Of a stretch of 64,000 bases of DNA, positions 18,839-27,558 are shown piece by piece. Position 1 is the stretch's first letter. Each line of letters opens with the position of its first letter. The position numbers were made by a program, and so were the translations under genes. The stretch is from NCBI GenBank assembly GCA_965214035.1, contig OZ243932.1:2046001-2110000 (forward strand), written 5' to 3'. Under the pieces are notes generated by a model. The model saw only the letters and a program-made list of their open reading frames with translations, ran no database searches and had not been told where the DNA came from. This stretch comes from JAJDYQ01 sp965214035 (GTDB lineage Bacteria > Pseudomonadota > Gammaproteobacteria > JAJDYQ01).

Positions 18839-19174
18839 TCAGGCAATAATCTCCGTGAGCGAAGGATCGCCTGAAGTATCAATATGCAGCTCTCTTATGC
18901 CCGGAATTCGCCAGGCAATATAAGCAGCCATGGCCGCCTTCAGGGAAAGATTGTCGCTTTCAAGAGCAAGCATCAGGCGTTCAGCAACAATCTGGCTGCG
19001 CTGAAGCAGATCCGGTTCATGGACATATTCAGGCCCCATGCGCCATCCCCGGTCCATGTCTCTGTCCATAGTGGCAAAAAAGCCCATGCCTTGTTTTATA
19101 TCGGCATGATCAACGTATATCGTGTACTGATCGCCTTCTATAAACACATCGAATTGAATGCTATCGTTTGACAT
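18839..19174 (-). CDS. Conserved-looking 111-aa protein of unknown function
   Basis: I do not recognise a family. The protein starts SIQFDVFIEGDQYTIYVDH and has an acidic beta-rich first half, then helices (RSQIVAERLMLALES, LKAAMAAYIAWRIPGIREL). No signal peptide or metal motif is visible. It lies directly upstream of the CheY-like gene, same strand, 37 bases apart, and heads the signalling cluster. Coding character (clean frame, normal amino-acid use, no good competing frame) supports a real gene. Confidence 0.7.
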   Translation of the reverse strand: MSNDSIQFDVFIEGDQYTIYVDHADIKQGMGFFATMDRDMDRGWRMGPEYVHEPDLLQRSQIVAERLMLALESDNLSLKAAMAAYIAWRIPGIRELHIDTSGDPSLTEIIA

Positions 19175-19682
19175 TGTTGAGCTGATTGGCTGATTTTCAG
19201 CGTAAAAACTTTAAAGATGCTATCCATTATTCTACACAGGCAATAAGGACAATACAAAATCACAGGGGATGCTTCTGGCTCAATGGTTAATAACTTCAGA
19301 CAAACGGCAACAATCCACATCATACGACTGATTATTCATGTATTTTATTGCGCGTTAGCTATGTAGAACCCTGCTTTTTCTGTTCTGGATTGTATTGCGA
19401 AGGGGCCGCATCGGCAATATTCTGGATTGAGTGGTTACAAATTCCGGATAAGCGGTGATCGATTACATCGGTTGTAGCCCAATTATTGCTTGGGTTTCAT
19501 TATAAGTGCACTACAAAAGCCCGCTCATCCTCAGTTGCTGCATTTCCGGAGATGGCAGTAACGGACCAGAAGGACATAAGGCACTGGCATTGCACCAGCC
19601 CGATGAGAACATGGTACATGGCAATTCCGGTGGGGCGATGCCCGTCTCAGCCTCCCCGATGTATGGCAGAAAATCTGGCTGG
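19175..19682. other. Intergenic region, no supported gene
   Basis: About 500 bases lie between the 111-aa gene and the small zinc-ribbon gene. Plus-strand open frames here read straight through the antisense of neighbouring minus-strand genes into nrdB and have no protein-like features. The right part must hold the end of any transcript from the zinc-ribbon gene and the left part the promoter of the signalling cluster. I see no clear terminator hairpin. Confidence 0.4.
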
Positions 19683-19865
19683 TCAGTTCATGACATGCTC
19701 AAGCCTTTGCGGGGCATGGCCACCTGGATCAAAGCTGTAACGAACCGGTTCAGAGATGAACTCGATGCGATTACATGCCGGGCATTGATGCCACTCCAGA
19801 AAACTATCCTGATGATTTTCCCTCTTTACCAAACGCATATGGGAGTAACAACGTGTACATTGCAT
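19683..19865 (-). CDS. Small zinc-ribbon-like protein (60 aa)
   Basis: The peptide has two CxxC pairs (CTRC at residues 3-6 and CPAC 28 residues later) spaced as in a zinc ribbon, with an aromatic and basic remainder (RLEHVMN end). Translation is supported by AGGAG nine bases before the ATG and by a perfect TATAAT 25-30 bases before the start. The gene follows nrdB on the same strand after a 6-bp hairpin. Function is unknown; such mini-ribbons often bind nucleic acid or a protein partner. Confidence 0.6.
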   Translation of the reverse strand: MQCTRCYSHMRLVKRENHQDSFLEWHQCPACNRIEFISEPVRYSFDPGGHAPQRLEHVMN

Positions 19866-19889
19866 AGACCATCTCCTATGGTTTTAACC

Positions 19890-19918
19890 ATTATAGCGGG
19901 CCAGCATGGCCCGTTTCA
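19890..19918 (-). promoter_or_regulatory. Candidate sigma70 promoter for the zinc-ribbon gene
   Basis: On the minus strand TATAAT (19895-19890) is preceded by a 17-base spacer and a weak -35, TGAAAC (19918-19913). The spacer contains the hairpin CGGGCC-AGCAT-GGCCCG (19897-19913), which could also weakly end nrdB transcripts. The -10 is perfect, the -35 poor. Confidence 0.35.
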
Positions 19919-19925
19919 GCAAATT

Positions 19926-21158
19926 TCAATCCCAATTCAACCCGCCGCCTGTCTGATATTCGGTGACGCGCGTTTCAAAAAAATTCTTTTCCTTGCGCAA
20001 ATTGACTTGCTCGTCCAACCACGGCAGAGCAGCCTCTCTGGTTGCCGGGAAGGGTTCTTCCAACCCCAGCTGGCGGGCACGGCGATTGGCGACGAAGCGG
20101 AACTGGCAGCTATGATCTTCTTTGGTATAACCCAGAATAGGAGTATGCAGAATATAACCGGCATACGCAGATTCAGCTGCCTCGGCTTCGTCCCACATGG
20201 CGCGAATAGCCAATGGATCCAGCTTGACATCTTCTTCCAAAATGATCTGTTTCACCACGCGGATACCGAAGGATGCGTGCATAACCTCATCGCGCATGAT
20301 GTATTGCAGTTGTTCGGCGGTACCTTTCATCAGACCACGACGCTGTAATGCAAAGATAGGACTGAAGCCATTGTAAAACCAGCAACCCTCAAAAATGCCG
20401 CCGAAGAAAATGTACGCCATAACGAAATTCTCCAACTCATCACGATCATTCAGATCGATATCACTGCGTAGAATGGAGTGCAACCGGCGATTCGCGATCT
20501 GAATTTTACCGTTGATCTCCGGCACCACCCGGTAGCGGTTGTAAATCTCTCCCTGATTCAGACCGATGGTTTCAATGCAGTGCTGGTAAGTCCAGGTGTG
20601 AAGTGACTCTTCATATACTTGGCGAGCCTGATAAATTTGCAGTTCCGGGGCGCTCATCTTTTCCATAACGGCCAGACCGATATTGCGCATGGCCAAGATA
20701 TCGGAAGTGGTCAAATAGGAAAGCACATTCTCATAGACATGACGTTCTTCCGGTGTCAGCTTATGGTGATAATCATGTACATCCTGCGCCATATTGATAT
20801 CCAGCGGTGTCCAGTGATTTTTGTTGGCATTGAGAAAGTAATTCCATGCCCAAGGATATTTAAACGGTGCCAGTTGATTGATATCTGTCATACCATTGAT
20901 GACTCGCTTGTCGTCCGGATTGACAGGACTGGTGTCTGTAACTTTCGGAGGAACACGGGCACCAGTAGCATAAGCACCCGCCAGCGCATGGTATGTGTCA
21001 GGCGATGTGCGGATATCGTCATTCGACTGACATCCAGAATCAGCAGTCGTCATTGAAGCATTAATCGCCCGGGCAACAGATGGTGCGGTCGCTTCGGCTT
21101 TCACTGTTGCAGATTCCGCTTTCAGCCCGGCCAGCGGGTCTTCCCATTGTTGAAACAC
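19926..21158 (-). CDS. nrdB: Class Ia ribonucleotide reductase, beta subunit
   Basis: NrdB houses the diiron-tyrosyl radical that NrdA uses to reduce ribonucleotides. The 410-aa protein has the metal ligands in VYEESLHTWTY and RDEVMHASFGIRV and a C-terminal tail that docks on NrdA. The core begins at about residue 85 (INGMTDINQLAPFKYPWAW); the first 80 residues are Ala/Ser/Thr-rich and longer than in E. coli NrdB but occur in other gammaproteobacteria. The start is GTG 21158 with CTGGAG upstream. It lies 40 bases after nrdA and shares its operon and its NrdR-type control region. Confidence 0.96.
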   Translation of the reverse strand: MFQQWEDPLAGLKAESATVKAEATAPSVARAINASMTTADSGCQSNDDIRTSPDTYHALAGAYATGARVPPKVTDTSPVNPDDKRVINGMTDINQLAPFKYPWAWNYFLNANKNHWTPLDINMAQDVHDYHHKLTPEERHVYENVLSYLTTSDILAMRNIGLAVMEKMSAPELQIYQARQVYEESLHTWTYQHCIETIGLNQGEIYNRYRVVPEINGKIQIANRRLHSILRSDIDLNDRDELENFVMAYIFFGGIFEGCWFYNGFSPIFALQRRGLMKGTAEQLQYIMRDEVMHASFGIRVVKQIILEEDVKLDPLAIRAMWDEAEAAESAYAGYILHTPILGYTKEDHSCQFRFVANRRARQLGLEEPFPATREAALPWLDEQVNLRKEKNFFETRVTEYQTGGGLNWD

Positions 21159-21198
21159 TTTATAATCTCCAGTTATTCATTGGTATGCTGCCTGCGCT

Positions 21199-24054
21199 TT
21201 ATTGACATGCCTCACAATCAGGATCGAGAATAGAACAGACTCCAGATGATGTAGAGTCAGCATTATCACCCTGCATGTTATCGCTGCCAGTTTTTTCCAT
21301 GTGGGTTGCACCCATGGATCGCAGGTAATAGGTGGTTTTAAGGCCCCGCACCCAAGCCAATTTATACAGATTATCCATCTTTCTGCCGGACGGTTCGGCC
21401 ATGTAAAGGTTGAGCGATTGGGCCTGATCAATCCATTTCTGGCGACGGGCAGCAGCCTCGACTAGCCAGCGCGGGTCGATTTCGAATGCCGTAGCGTACT
21501 GATTTTTAAGGTCCTGCGGGACACGATCAATTGGCTGCACGCTGCCATCAAAATATTTCAGATCACCGACCATAACCTCATCCCATAGATTACGGGATTT
21601 CAGCTCTTTGACAAGATACGGATTAATCACAGTAAATTCACCGGACAGGTTTGATTTTACGAACAGATTCTGATAGGTAGGTTCAATCGATTGACTGATG
21701 CCACAGATATTGGAAATTGTCGCAGTAGGGGCAATAGCCATACAGTTGGAATTGCGCATACCGACAGCCATTACCTGCTTGCGCAGCGCCTGCCAATCCA
21801 GTGTGGCGGAACGATCCACCTGTAGATATCCACCCCGATTCTCTTCCAGCCTTTCAATCGAGTCGATAGGCAGTATGCCCTGAGACCAAAGCGAACCGTC
21901 GAATGACGGATATTTACCACGCTCAGAGGCCAGATTGCTGGATGCCTTGATTGCATAATAGCTGACAACCTCCATGGAACGGTCAGCAAACTCCACAGCC
22001 TCTTCGGAAGCATAAGCCATTTTCAATTTATACAGCGCATCCTGAAAACCCATGATGCCCATACCGACCGGGCGGTGCTTCATATTGGAGTGGCGCGCCT
22101 GCGGCACACTGTAGTAGTTGTAATCAACCACATTATCCAGCATACGCATTGCGGTACCAATCGTCTTTTCCAGCTTTTCCATATCCAGGCCACTCTCGTC
22201 AATATGCTGCACCAGATTGATGCTGCCAAGATTGCATACGGCAACTTCTTCATCACTGGTATTTAAAGTGATCTCAGTACATAGATTGGAGGAGTGTACG
22301 ACACCGGCATGTTGCTGAGGCGAGCGTAAATTGCACGGGTCCTTAAACGTAATCCATGGATGACCTGTCTCAAATAATAAACCCAGTATTTTGCGCCACA
22401 GATCAACAGCCTGCACTTTTTTATGGATGCGCAGCTCTCCATTTTGTGCCATGGTCTCGTATTCCTGATAGCGCTTCTCAAACGCCAGGCCGGTCAATTC
22501 ATGCAGATCCGATGTCTCATCCGGCGAGAACAGCGTCCATACGCCCTCCTCGCTGACTCGCTTCATAAATAGATCCGGAATCCAGTTGGCGGTATTCATG
22601 TCATGAGTGCGACGGCGATCATCACCAGTGTTCTTGCGCAGCTCCAAAAACTCCTCGATATCCAGATGCCATGTCTCCAGATAAGCACACATGGCACCTT
22701 TGCGCTTGCCGCCCTGATTGACTGCAACGGCGGTATCGTTGGCCACCTTCAGAAAAGGCACAACACCCTGAGACTTGCCATTAGTACCCTTGATGTGCGA
22801 ACCGAGGGCGCGCACACGGCTCCAGTCGTTGCCGAGACCTCCGGCAAATTTTGACAGCAACGCATCGTCCCGGATGGCACTGAAAATGCCATCAAGATCG
22901 TCCGGAACAGTGGTCAGATAGCAAGAGGAAAGCTGAGGCCGCAGGGTCCCCGAATTGAACAGGGTCGGAGTTGAACTCATAAAGTCGAATGATGACAGCA
23001 AGTTGTAGAACTCCACCGCACGGGCTTCACGTTCCACCTCGTTAATAGCCAGCCCCATGCTGACACGCATGAAAAAGGCTTGTGGCAATTCGATGCGCAT
23101 GCCGTTCTCTGTGTGCAGCAAATAACGATCATAAAGAGTTTGCAGCCCCAGATAAGTAAAATACAGGTCACGCTCCGGCATGATGGCGGCAGCCAGCTTT
23201 TCCAAATCATAGGTGCCCAGTTGATCACTGAGCAACTCCAGATCGATGCCGGTTTTAATGTACTGTCTAAAGTAATCCGCATACATGCTCTGCATATCGG
23301 CCTGGGTGGCACAGGTTGGCACGCCACTGATACAGGTCAACACTTCAGTACGCAAGCCATCAAGCAGCAGGCGGGCAGCGACATAAGAATAATCAGGGTC
23401 CTGCTCAATCATGGTGCGGGCTGACATAACCACCGCCGACCAGACATCTTCTTCCTTAATACCGTCAAACAGACTTTTCATTGTATCTTCAATGATTTTG
23501 TCGCCGCTGACCGACTCAAAACCGGCAGTGGCCTCGCCCATGACTACCCTGAGACGTCCCATATCGAGATTAGCAGCCGAGCCATCGGTGCGAGTGACAT
23601 GGATGGCACTGCCGACTTCAGCGGCTTCAGATGATACCTCCGCCTTGCGTCGGGCACGGGCATGCTCTTCACGGTACAGCACATAGGCGCGGGCAACCTT
23701 GTGTTCGCCACCGCGCATCAGGGCGAGCTCAACCTGATCCTGAATGGACTCAATATGCACGGCACCACCCACATCAAGATGACGTGTGACTGCCCGACAA
23801 ATTTGATCCGTCAGCTCATCAACGATCTGATGAACCCGGCTGGAAGCCGCCGCATTACCACCTTCAACCGCCAAAAATGCCTTTGTCATTGCAACCCTGA
23901 TTTTGTTGGCATCAAAGCCGGTGGTTTTGCCATTCCGACGAATGACCCTGAAATCACCATACGGGCTGGAAGCATGGCCATCGACCGGCGACACAACGGT
24001 ACCAACAGACTGGGTGATGGTCTCAGCCACATCAGGCATGACATTAGTTCGCAT
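21199..24054 (-). CDS. nrdA: Class Ia ribonucleotide reductase, alpha subunit
   Basis: NrdA makes deoxynucleotides from ribonucleoside diphosphates. After a short leader come two ATP-cone modules (RNGKTTGFDANKIRVAM and a weaker second copy), as in Pseudomonas-type NrdA, then the barrel with the active-site cysteines SCYLTTVPDD, SNLCTEI and AVCNLGS. The redox pair CEAC closes the C-terminus. I start at ATG 24054, giving about 950 aa. The frame is open further upstream but that part is not protein-like. The start region is preceded by a copy of its own first 36 bases, and the ribosome site directly before 24054 is weak (AAAAAGATTAAA). Confidence 0.95.
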   Translation of the reverse strand: MRTNVMPDVAETITQSVGTVVSPVDGHASSPYGDFRVIRRNGKTTGFDANKIRVAMTKAFLAVEGGNAAASSRVHQIVDELTDQICRAVTRHLDVGGAVHIESIQDQVELALMRGGEHKVARAYVLYREEHARARRKAEVSSEAAEVGSAIHVTRTDGSAANLDMGRLRVVMGEATAGFESVSGDKIIEDTMKSLFDGIKEEDVWSAVVMSARTMIEQDPDYSYVAARLLLDGLRTEVLTCISGVPTCATQADMQSMYADYFRQYIKTGIDLELLSDQLGTYDLEKLAAAIMPERDLYFTYLGLQTLYDRYLLHTENGMRIELPQAFFMRVSMGLAINEVEREARAVEFYNLLSSFDFMSSTPTLFNSGTLRPQLSSCYLTTVPDDLDGIFSAIRDDALLSKFAGGLGNDWSRVRALGSHIKGTNGKSQGVVPFLKVANDTAVAVNQGGKRKGAMCAYLETWHLDIEEFLELRKNTGDDRRRTHDMNTANWIPDLFMKRVSEEGVWTLFSPDETSDLHELTGLAFEKRYQEYETMAQNGELRIHKKVQAVDLWRKILGLLFETGHPWITFKDPCNLRSPQQHAGVVHSSNLCTEITLNTSDEEVAVCNLGSINLVQHIDESGLDMEKLEKTIGTAMRMLDNVVDYNYYSVPQARHSNMKHRPVGMGIMGFQDALYKLKMAYASEEAVEFADRSMEVVSYYAIKASSNLASERGKYPSFDGSLWSQGILPIDSIERLEENRGGYLQVDRSATLDWQALRKQVMAVGMRNSNCMAIAPTATISNICGISQSIEPTYQNLFVKSNLSGEFTVINPYLVKELKSRNLWDEVMVGDLKYFDGSVQPIDRVPQDLKNQYATAFEIDPRWLVEAAARRQKWIDQAQSLNLYMAEPSGRKMDNLYKLAWVRGLKTTYYLRSMGATHMEKTGSDNMQGDNADSTSSGVCSILDPDCEACQ

Positions 24055-24125
24055 TTTAATCTTTTTCCGCCAATAGTAAAAAAACCAACGTCTCAGCCAC
24101 ATCAGGCATGACATTAGTTCGCATT
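24020..24125. repeat. 36-bp direct repeat at the nrdA start (24020-24055 and 24090-24125)
   Basis: Two identical 36-base copies, 34 bases apart, each contain the nrdA start codon and its first codons. The first copy is the nrdA start itself, the second lies in the 5' untranslated region. The flanks beyond the 36 bases differ, so it is not a perfect 70-bp tandem duplication. Confidence 0.95.
24056..24124 (-). CDS. Candidate leader ORF that duplicates the first 12 codons of nrdA
   Basis: This 22-codon ORF begins with the same 12 residues as NrdA (MRTNVMPDVAET), then diverges (LVFLLLAEKD) and stops one base before the nrdA ATG. It has the better ribosome site, AAGGATGGAG just before its ATG, whereas the nrdA start has almost none. 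A stop-start junction of this kind favours coupled re-initiation. The layout could also be a simple by-product of a local duplication. Confidence 0.5.
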   Translation of the reverse strand: MRTNVMPDVAETLVFLLLAEKD

Positions 24126-24206
24126 CTCCATCCTTGACCCCCCTGCCCTGATATATGAGCCTTATCCGGCGAGTCTTTGTTGTTTGGGTTTTCAATTCCC
24201 CCAGAA

Positions 24207-24254
24207 ACCCAATATATCGCAGTAACGATGTAAGTCAAGCACAATATATTGTGT
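24207..24254 (-). promoter_or_regulatory. nrdAB promoter with two NrdR boxes
   Basis: Two 16-base palindromes match the NrdR box consensus: accCAATATATCGCAg at 24207-24222 and gcaCAATATATTGTGT at 24239-24254. Their 32-base offset equals about three helical turns, the usual NrdR arrangement. Between and over them on the minus strand lies a sigma70 promoter, -35 TTGACT (24238-24233), 16-base spacer, -10 TATATT (24216-24211). The -10 lies inside one box and the other box abuts the -35. NrdR with dATP or ATP would repress here. The predicted start is about 80 bases before the leader ORF. Confidence 0.8.
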
Positions 24255-24550
24255 TTTTTCTCTGGATACACCGGGGAATAGCTGGGAGCAAATTGTGGAT
24301 AAACCAGCAAAGAGAGGACAACCTGCCGAAACGATTGAAATTTTTATCGGAAGGGAAATTATCTGGAAAATGAGGGGGCGGGCAGGTTACTAACGAATAA
24401 ATGTGATCGAGCACCTTAAACAGCGACAGGTGACCAGATCGGAGGTTGTTTGATCTGAGTCAGTGATAACGGAATCAGATCATCAAAAAGTACTGTGGCG
24501 TTAAACCATGAACGGATATGCCGGACAATGTGCGGTCGGCTCGATAATTT
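24255..24550. other. Intergenic region between nrdAB control site and the Gly/Pro-rich gene
   Basis: Apart from the DnaA box I see no gene. The stretch separates two genes transcribed in the same (minus) direction and has no convincing hairpin-plus-T-run terminator. Confidence 0.4.
24294..24302 (-). promoter_or_regulatory. DnaA box upstream of nrdAB
   Basis: TGTGGATAA on the plus strand is the perfect consensus TTATCCACA on the minus strand. It lies about 55 bases upstream of the -35 of the nrd promoter. E. coli nrdAB is known to be tuned by DnaA boxes upstream of its promoter, so the placement is meaningful. A second good box was not found. Confidence 0.55.
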
Positions 24551-25147
24551 CTAATTAAACCTGAAATTATTCATCTGATCTGCTGCCTCTTTCGGTGCTT
24601 TTCTTGAGGTAGCCTCAAATTCGTCACCGACATCAACCGGGTTCGGAACCTTGATGGTTGGGGCAGTCCAGCCGCCAGGCATTTCACCTATTTCACCCGG
24701 AACCTCCAGCAGATCGTCCCACATTTTTGACATACCACCCCTTGGATCTTCAGGATCCATCCAACTTCCGGGCCAGCTATCAAAGAAATTGTTCCTTTGC
24801 CACCTGCGATTGTTCATCCCGCCAAAGTTCCAGGGACCACGATCCCAAGGACCGGAAAAAGTTCCGAAGGGGGCTCTACTCCAAAGAGTGTTGCCACCGC
24901 CACCCCGATGTGATTTTCCGTGCGGATACGGCGGCGGATAGTATGGCTGTTGCGGAACTGCCGGTGGATAGCCATAGGAATGCGGCAGCATGGGTGCCGC
25001 ATATCCGCCATGATGGCTTCCGCCCCAGGGCATGCTATCGCCCCAATACGGACCCGGCCAGAACTGGGCAGCTGCGGTAAAGCTCAGCATAACGACTGGC
25101 AGACTGGCAAACAGGTATTTTGCTTTCAAGGGATTTTTTGCCGACAT
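24551..25147 (-). CDS. Secreted Gly/Pro/Trp/Tyr-rich protein, sulfur-globule-protein-like in composition
   Basis: A 198-aa protein with a signal peptide (YLFASLPVVMLSFTAAAQ, cleavage near AAA-Q). The mature part starts FWPGPYWGDSMPWGG and is rich in Gly, Pro, Trp, Tyr, Asn, with runs like YPPAVPQQPYYPPPYP. The second half becomes ordinary and acidic (MWDDLLEVPGEIGEMPGG, PNPVDVGDEFEATSRK). Exported aromatic/Gly-rich proteins of this kind coat sulfur globules in Chromatiaceae and relatives, but resemblance is compositional and no sulfur-oxidation gene is in the window. It could be another structural or envelope protein. No obvious operon partner. Confidence 0.6.
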   Translation of the reverse strand: MSAKNPLKAKYLFASLPVVMLSFTAAAQFWPGPYWGDSMPWGGSHHGGYAAPMLPHSYGYPPAVPQQPYYPPPYPHGKSHRGGGGNTLWSRAPFGTFSGPWDRGPWNFGGMNNRRWQRNNFFDSWPGSWMDPEDPRGGMSKMWDDLLEVPGEIGEMPGGWTAPTIKVPNPVDVGDEFEATSRKAPKEAADQMNNFRFN

Positions 25148-25275
25148 AATGGGACTTTGTTGACTGATATTGTTCAGAGCATGATCATCTTAATACAGAA
25201 TCGGCTTCTTTTGCGATAGTCGTTGGCAGATTACTGTATGGACATGAAGCTGGAAAGCCAATCAATCATTTCGAC

Positions 25276-27558
25276 TTACTCGCCCTCGGTTGCGATGACT
25301 TTGCTGTAATGACAGTTTTTTTCTGGACAGACCTGTTCAGTACCCTTGCGTTTGGTGGTTTTCATTGTCAGCATGGGCCAATTACAGGAAGGACAGGACT
25401 CATCAACAGGTTCGTTCCATACAGCATAGTCACAATCGGGGTAACGTGAACAGGAATAAAATATTTTTCCACGGCGTGACCGGCGGGAAACCATCTTCCC
25501 TTTTTTACATTTTGGGCAGGCAACCCCGGTATCAATCGGCTTTTCCAGTGGTTCTATGAATGTGCAATCGGGATAGGCATTACACCCGATAAACTTACCA
25601 TACTTTCCCTGCCGGACGAGCAATGCGGAACCACACGAAGGGCAACTGCGCCCCTCTACTACTTCGTAGCTTTCCTGCTTGCTTTCTCCATTGATATTGC
25701 GGGTGTAATCACAATCAGGGTAGGTACTGCACCCAATAAAGCGCCCTCTTCGGCCAAGCCGTATAAGCAGGGGTGAACTGCATTTGGGGCATTTTTCATC
25801 GATTTTTTCTGTTGTGGCGTCTGTCCGGCTGACCGACTGCTCCTTGTCTTTTACCAATTTGATAAATGGCTTCCAGAAACTATCCATCACCGGAATCCAG
25901 TCTTTTTCTCCACGGGAAACCGAGTCCAGATCATCCTCCATGTGGGCCGTAAAGTCGTAATCGACATAGTTGGGGAAATGATTGGTCAGAAAACGGTTAA
26001 CCACCCGACCAATATCCGTGGGGAAAAAGCGCCGACGGTCCATTTCCACATATTCCCGGTTTTGCAATGTGGAGATAATGGACGCATACGTAGAAGGCCG
26101 ACCAATACCATATTCCTCCAGGGCACGAACCAGTGTGGCTTCAGTATAACGTGGAGGGGGCTCGGTAAAATGCTGATCCGCCCGGATAGCCTTCAAGTGA
26201 ATCTCGTCGCCCTTCTCCATATTGGGCAGCATTTTTTCATCGTCGCCCTTATTGTCATCCCTGCCCTCAAGATAGATCGACATAAAACCCGGTTTGGCGA
26301 TTGTTGAACCCGTTGAGCGAAAGGCATTACCTTCGCCGCAGGCGAAATCTACGGTTACGGTATTCAGCGTGGCATGAATCATCTGACAGGCCACCGTTCG
26401 CTTCCAGATGAGGCTGTACAGTCCATACTGATCTTTGCTCAGTGAATTTTTAAGCGAATCCGGGGTTCGTATCACGGATGTAGGACGTATGGCCTCGTGG
26501 GCCTCTTGGGCATTTTTGGCTTTGGTCTTATATATCTGTGGTTTGGTCGGTAAATTTTCTTTGCCGTACTCGCTTGTGATATAGCCGCGTATTTCATCTA
26601 TGGCATCTTTTGCCAGTGTTACAGAGTCCGTACGCATATAGGTAATCAGGCCGACGGTACCACTTCCGGTGTCGATACCCTCGTACAGTGTCTGGGCAGT
26701 ACGCATGGTACGTTGAGCAGAAAATCGCAGCTTGCGAACTGCCTCCTGCTGCATGGTTGAAGTGATAAATGGCGCAGAGGGATTACGCCGGCGGGATTTT
26801 TTTTCCACGCTGGAAACAATAAGCCTTTTCCCTCCGTGCTTTTTCAGATTCTTATGGGCAGCTTTCGCATCTTTTTCATTATTGATGGTGAACTGTTTGA
26901 CTTTTTCACCGTTATACATATTGAGTCTGGCGACAAAATCCTGCTCGTCTTTATTCAAATCGGCCTCAAGAGTCCAGTATTCGCGGGGCTTGAACGCCTC
27001 GATTTCATCTTCCCGCTCGGCAATGAGGCGAAGAGCAGGGCTTTGCACACGCCCGGCAGACAGTCCACGGCGGATTTTTTTCCATAACAGCGGCGACAGA
27101 TTAAAACCTACGAGGTAATCCATACCTCGGCGCGCCAGCTGTGCATTAATCAATTCCTGTGAAAGTTCTCGCGGATGTTCCATGGCTTCCTGTATGGCAT
27201 GCCTGGTAATTTCATGGAAGACAACACGATAGACTCTTTTATTCTTCAAGAGCTTTTTATCGTGCAACATTTCATGCAGATGCCAGGAAATGGCCTCCCC
27301 CTCACGATCCGGGTCAGTTGCCAGATACAGGGCACTGGATTTTTTCAATGCCCTGGCAATGGTTTCAACATGCCTTTCATTTTTCTCGATTGGTTCGTAA
27401 GACATTTCATAGTTATGGTCGGTATCTATGGCACCTTCACGCGGCACAAGATCACGAACATGCCCGTAAGAAGCCAGTACCAGAAAATCCCTGCCAAGAT
27501 ATTTGGTAATGGTTTTGGATTTTGCAGGCGATTCAACAATGACAAGATTTTTGGCCAT
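25276..27558 (-). CDS. topA: DNA topoisomerase I
   Basis: TopA is the type IA enzyme that relaxes negative supercoils. The 760-aa protein begins with the Toprim domain (LVIVESPAKSKTITKYLG, YLATDPDREGEAISWHL). The active-site tyrosine is in GLITYMRTDSV, and GIGRPSTYASIISTL is the conserved hinge. The C-terminus carries zinc ribbons, CPKCSSPLL, CPSCGSALL and CPKCKKGKM each followed by a second Cys pair of the type CxxYPDC, and a fourth ribbon CPSCNWPML ending the protein. Length is a little below E. coli TopA (865 aa) because the tail is shorter. Confidence 0.97.
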   Translation of the reverse strand: MAKNLVIVESPAKSKTITKYLGRDFLVLASYGHVRDLVPREGAIDTDHNYEMSYEPIEKNERHVETIARALKKSSALYLATDPDREGEAISWHLHEMLHDKKLLKNKRVYRVVFHEITRHAIQEAMEHPRELSQELINAQLARRGMDYLVGFNLSPLLWKKIRRGLSAGRVQSPALRLIAEREDEIEAFKPREYWTLEADLNKDEQDFVARLNMYNGEKVKQFTINNEKDAKAAHKNLKKHGGKRLIVSSVEKKSRRRNPSAPFITSTMQQEAVRKLRFSAQRTMRTAQTLYEGIDTGSGTVGLITYMRTDSVTLAKDAIDEIRGYITSEYGKENLPTKPQIYKTKAKNAQEAHEAIRPTSVIRTPDSLKNSLSKDQYGLYSLIWKRTVACQMIHATLNTVTVDFACGEGNAFRSTGSTIAKPGFMSIYLEGRDDNKGDDEKMLPNMEKGDEIHLKAIRADQHFTEPPPRYTEATLVRALEEYGIGRPSTYASIISTLQNREYVEMDRRRFFPTDIGRVVNRFLTNHFPNYVDYDFTAHMEDDLDSVSRGEKDWIPVMDSFWKPFIKLVKDKEQSVSRTDATTEKIDEKCPKCSSPLLIRLGRRGRFIGCSTYPDCDYTRNINGESKQESYEVVEGRSCPSCGSALLVRQGKYGKFIGCNAYPDCTFIEPLEKPIDTGVACPKCKKGKMVSRRSRRGKIFYSCSRYPDCDYAVWNEPVDESCPSCNWPMLTMKTTKRKGTEQVCPEKNCHYSKVIATEGE

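Noticed and set aside
24056..24310. 84-codon frame upstream of nrdA
   Set aside because: It runs through the NrdR boxes and promoter; only the last 22 codons have a ribosome site and are listed as the leader ORF.
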